A stretch of DNA of 64,000 nt, taken from NCBI RefSeq assembly GCF_001879205.1, contig NZ_MLFK01000008.1, positions 124,001 to 188,000 of the forward strand. Reading direction: 5' to 3'. Of the stretch, positions 62,258 to 64,000 are shown piece by piece (positions within the stretch are counted from its first letter, which is position 1; each line of letters begins with the position of its first letter). The DNA comes from Flavobacterium johnsoniae. GTDB lineage: Bacteria > Bacteroidota > Bacteroidia > Flavobacteriales > Flavobacteriaceae. A model generated the notes under the pieces. It did not search any database. It saw only the letters and a list, made by a program, of their open reading frames with translations, and was not told the origin of the DNA. Both the position numbers and the translations under genes were made by a program.

Positions 62258-64000
62258 TTATTCATCACCACTTTGTTTTTCTTCTAATTTCTTTATAATT
62301 TTTTTGATATTGGCACCTTTTGATAAAACAGGTTTCCATAAATCACCTTTTTTCTCAAACCGCTGCAATACATTTTTAATTGTAAACTGCGACGGATGCA
62401 GTTTTTCATTAACTTCACTCCATTCTAAAGGTGTCGAAACCGTTGCGCCTGGTTTAGGACGGACAGAGTAAGGAGCCGCTAAAGTTTGTCCTCTTCGGTT
62501 TTGAAGAAAATCGATATATAATTTATTTTTTCTTTTTTTGATGCTTCGTTCTATTGAAGTTGTTTTAGGGAGCCTTGTGTGTACTTCTTTGGCTATTAGT
62601 TCTGCCAGAATTTTAATAGAATCATAATCGTATTGTGCACCTAGTGGTATATAAATATGCAGTCCCGTAGCTCCAGAAGTCTTGCACAAACATTCAGTTT
62701 CCAGTTCATCCATCACTTCTTTCACCACTAAAGCTGTTTCGACCACAATTTTAAAATCATCTTCCTTTGCGGGATCTAAATCAATAACCAGCCAATCCGG
62801 ATTTGAAATGCTTTTAATCGTTGAATTCCATGGATTTATTTCAATACAGCCCAAATTCGCCATATAAAGCAAGGTTTCTTTATCATTACAAACAAGATAA
62901 TTAACATCAGCATCGTTTGATTCTGAAAAGATTTTTTTCGTTTTAAGCCATTTTGGAGTTTTATCAACATCAATGTCTTTTTGATAAAAACTAGGCGAAT
63001 CAATTCCGTTAGGAAAACGGTTCATCGATTCCGGACGATCTTTTAAATAAGGCAGCATGAGTGTAGCAGCTTCGTTATAATATTGAATAATGTCGCCCTT
63101 GGTAATTCCATCTTTAGGAAAATATATTTTGTTCTGATTCGTTAAATGAAGAGTTGTTTTACCCACTTTTAAATCGTAATCATTTTCAGTTTTGTTTTTT
63201 AAATCTCCCATTTTAATCGGATTAAGATTTATATCTTTAGTATTTTCATTTTCATTATCACGGTCGTTGTTAGGATCATTTTTCTTATCATTTCCATTAA
63301 AAACAACTTCATCTGCCTTTTTATCAATTCTTAATCCCAGATAAACGGGATGTCTTAAATTATTATCTTCTGTCCATTCTGAATATTTTACCTGACAAAC
63401 TAATTTTGGTTTGACCCATTGAATTTTATCTCGTAAAGGAACTTTTTCATTCAACGGGGATTGGTCTGTAAAAAGAGGTTTTAGTTTAGAATAAAGTTCT
63501 TTTAAAACAGCTTCGGTAAAGCCAGTACCGCATTTACCAATGTATTGCAGTCTTTTGCCGCTATACTGACCCAGAAGAATGGCACCAAAATATTTTCGGG
63601 AATTTTTTGGTTCTGTAATTCCGATAATAATTGCTTCTTCTTCGTTCGAAATTTTAATTTTCAGCCAGTTACTGCTTCTCCCAGCAACCGCATAAGAACT
63701 CTCTGCTTTTTTGGCAATAATTCCTTCGCTTTTATTTTTTTGTGCTTGTTCAAATTGGGCAATACCGTTTCCGATTGTATGTTCAGAATAAAAAATATTC
63801 GAGAATTGATATTTATTAAATAAAATTTTAAGCAGTTCTTTTCGATCCAGGAGAGATAATTCGGTTACCGGATTTCCATCTAAATTGAGGAGATCAAAAA
63901 CATAATATTTTAAATTTCCAATTCCGGTTTTAAGGTAATTTTGAAGCATTTGAAAATCAGCCTTTCCTGCTTCGTTTTCTACTACGACCTCGCCATCGAG
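62258..64000 (-). CDS. ligD: DNA ligase D, partial (ligase and polymerase domains; cut by window end)
   Basis: The frame is open to the right edge; the first visible residues are LDGEVVVENEAGKADFQM, ligase motif III, so the start lies outside. An internal ATG at 63947-63949 is not the start. Order seen: ATP-dependent ligase core with motif IV SEGIIAKK and motif V WLKIK, OB fold (YIGKCGTGFTEAVLKELYSKLKPLF), a Asn/Asp-rich linker (about 63200-63300), then the polymerase/primase domain (LTNQNKIYFPKDGITKGDIIQYYN; VIDLDPAKEDDF with the catalytic Asp pair; KTSGATGLHIYIPLG). The order ligase-polymerase, with any phosphoesterase domain outside, fits the Bacteroidota type. It repairs breaks with Ku. 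Confidence 0.95.
   Translation of the reverse strand, partial: LDGEVVVENEAGKADFQMLQNYLKTGIGNLKYYVFDLLNLDGNPVTELSLLDRKELLKILFNKYQFSNIFYSEHTIGNGIAQFEQAQKNKSEGIIAKKAESSYAVAGRSSNWLKIKISNEEEAIIIGITEPKNSRKYFGAILLGQYSGKRLQYIGKCGTGFTEAVLKELYSKLKPLFTDQSPLNEKVPLRDKIQWVKPKLVCQVKYSEWTEDNNLRHPVYLGLRIDKKADEVVFNGNDKKNDPNNDRDNENENTKDINLNPIKMGDLKNKTENDYDLKVGKTTLHLTNQNKIYFPKDGITKGDIIQYYNEAATLMLPYLKDRPESMNRFPNGIDSPSFYQKDIDVDKTPKWLKTKKIFSESNDADVNYLVCNDKETLLYMANLGCIEINPWNSTIKSISNPDWLVIDLDPAKEDDFKIVVETALVVKEVMDELETECLCKTSGATGLHIYIPLGAQYDYDSIKILAELIAKEVHTRLPKTTSIERSIKKRKNKLYIDFLQNRRGQTLAAPYSVRPKPGATVSTPLEWSEVNEKLHPSQFTIKNVLQRFEKKGDLWKPVLSKGANIKKIIKKLEEKQSGDE

Overview
The window is a stretch of a low-GC Bacteroidota chromosome, most likely a Flavobacterium. 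The signs are a SusC/SusD pair, FecI/FecR-type regulation, many TonB-dependent receptors, the TTTG/TAnnTTTG promoter type, lipoproteins with charged residues after the lipobox Cys, and many small structured intergenic repeats. No species is assigned from sequence alone. I see no rRNA, tRNA, CRISPR, prophage or insertion sequence.

Layout. 1-6270 (+): sensor kinase (cut by the edge), large hybrid kinase, single-domain response regulator, CheR and CheB, a non-chemotaxis signalling set. 6507-8418 (-): two outer-membrane barrel proteins. 8733-17025 (+): metal-efflux island (small His/Cys protein, CzcA-type RND pump, TolC-like channel, adaptor, Zn/Cd P-type ATPase). 17256-20337: Omp85-type barrel, tautomerase, DUF1254/DUF1214 lipoprotein. 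20525-29894 (-): ECF sigma factor, FecR anti-sigma, SusC with STN domain, SusD, surface lipoprotein and di-haem peroxidase, an inducible uptake locus. 30248-37378 (-): tight operon of ABC ATPase, siderophore-type TonB receptor, two DUF3526-type permeases and a membrane-anchored protein, preceded by a small His/Cys protein. 37529-37962: frameshifted DUF1810 gene. 38366-42045: DapB-like reductase facing a succinate dehydrogenase SdhA/SdhB pair without its membrane subunit. 42294-43387: HxlR repressor and azoreductase, divergent around a perfect palindrome. 43666-47580: thiolase and a siderophore receptor. 47773-51688: luciferase-like oxidoreductase, small GNAT-like protein, MocR regulator and PhzF protein, with three paired operator-like sites. 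51701-55968: DUF1634/TauE exporter pair, GNAT/DoxX pair, quinone-oxidoreductase-like enzyme, second DoxX. 56086-60660: TonB receptor, PQQ-type sugar dehydrogenase, AraC regulator. 60860-64000: unknown protein, Ku and DNA ligase D (cut by the edge), a bacterial NHEJ pair in convergent orientation.

The most notable non-coding signals are: (1) three pairs of ATCTGT boxes, each exactly 30 bp apart, around the MocR and PhzF genes; (2) a 38-bp perfect palindrome between the HxlR gene and its azoreductase; (3) families of palindromic repeats sitting on or within a few bases of stop codons, in places supplying a stop codon, a start codon or signal-peptide sequence. The best candidate for a poorly described protein system is the ATPase/TonB-receptor/DUF3526 operon.
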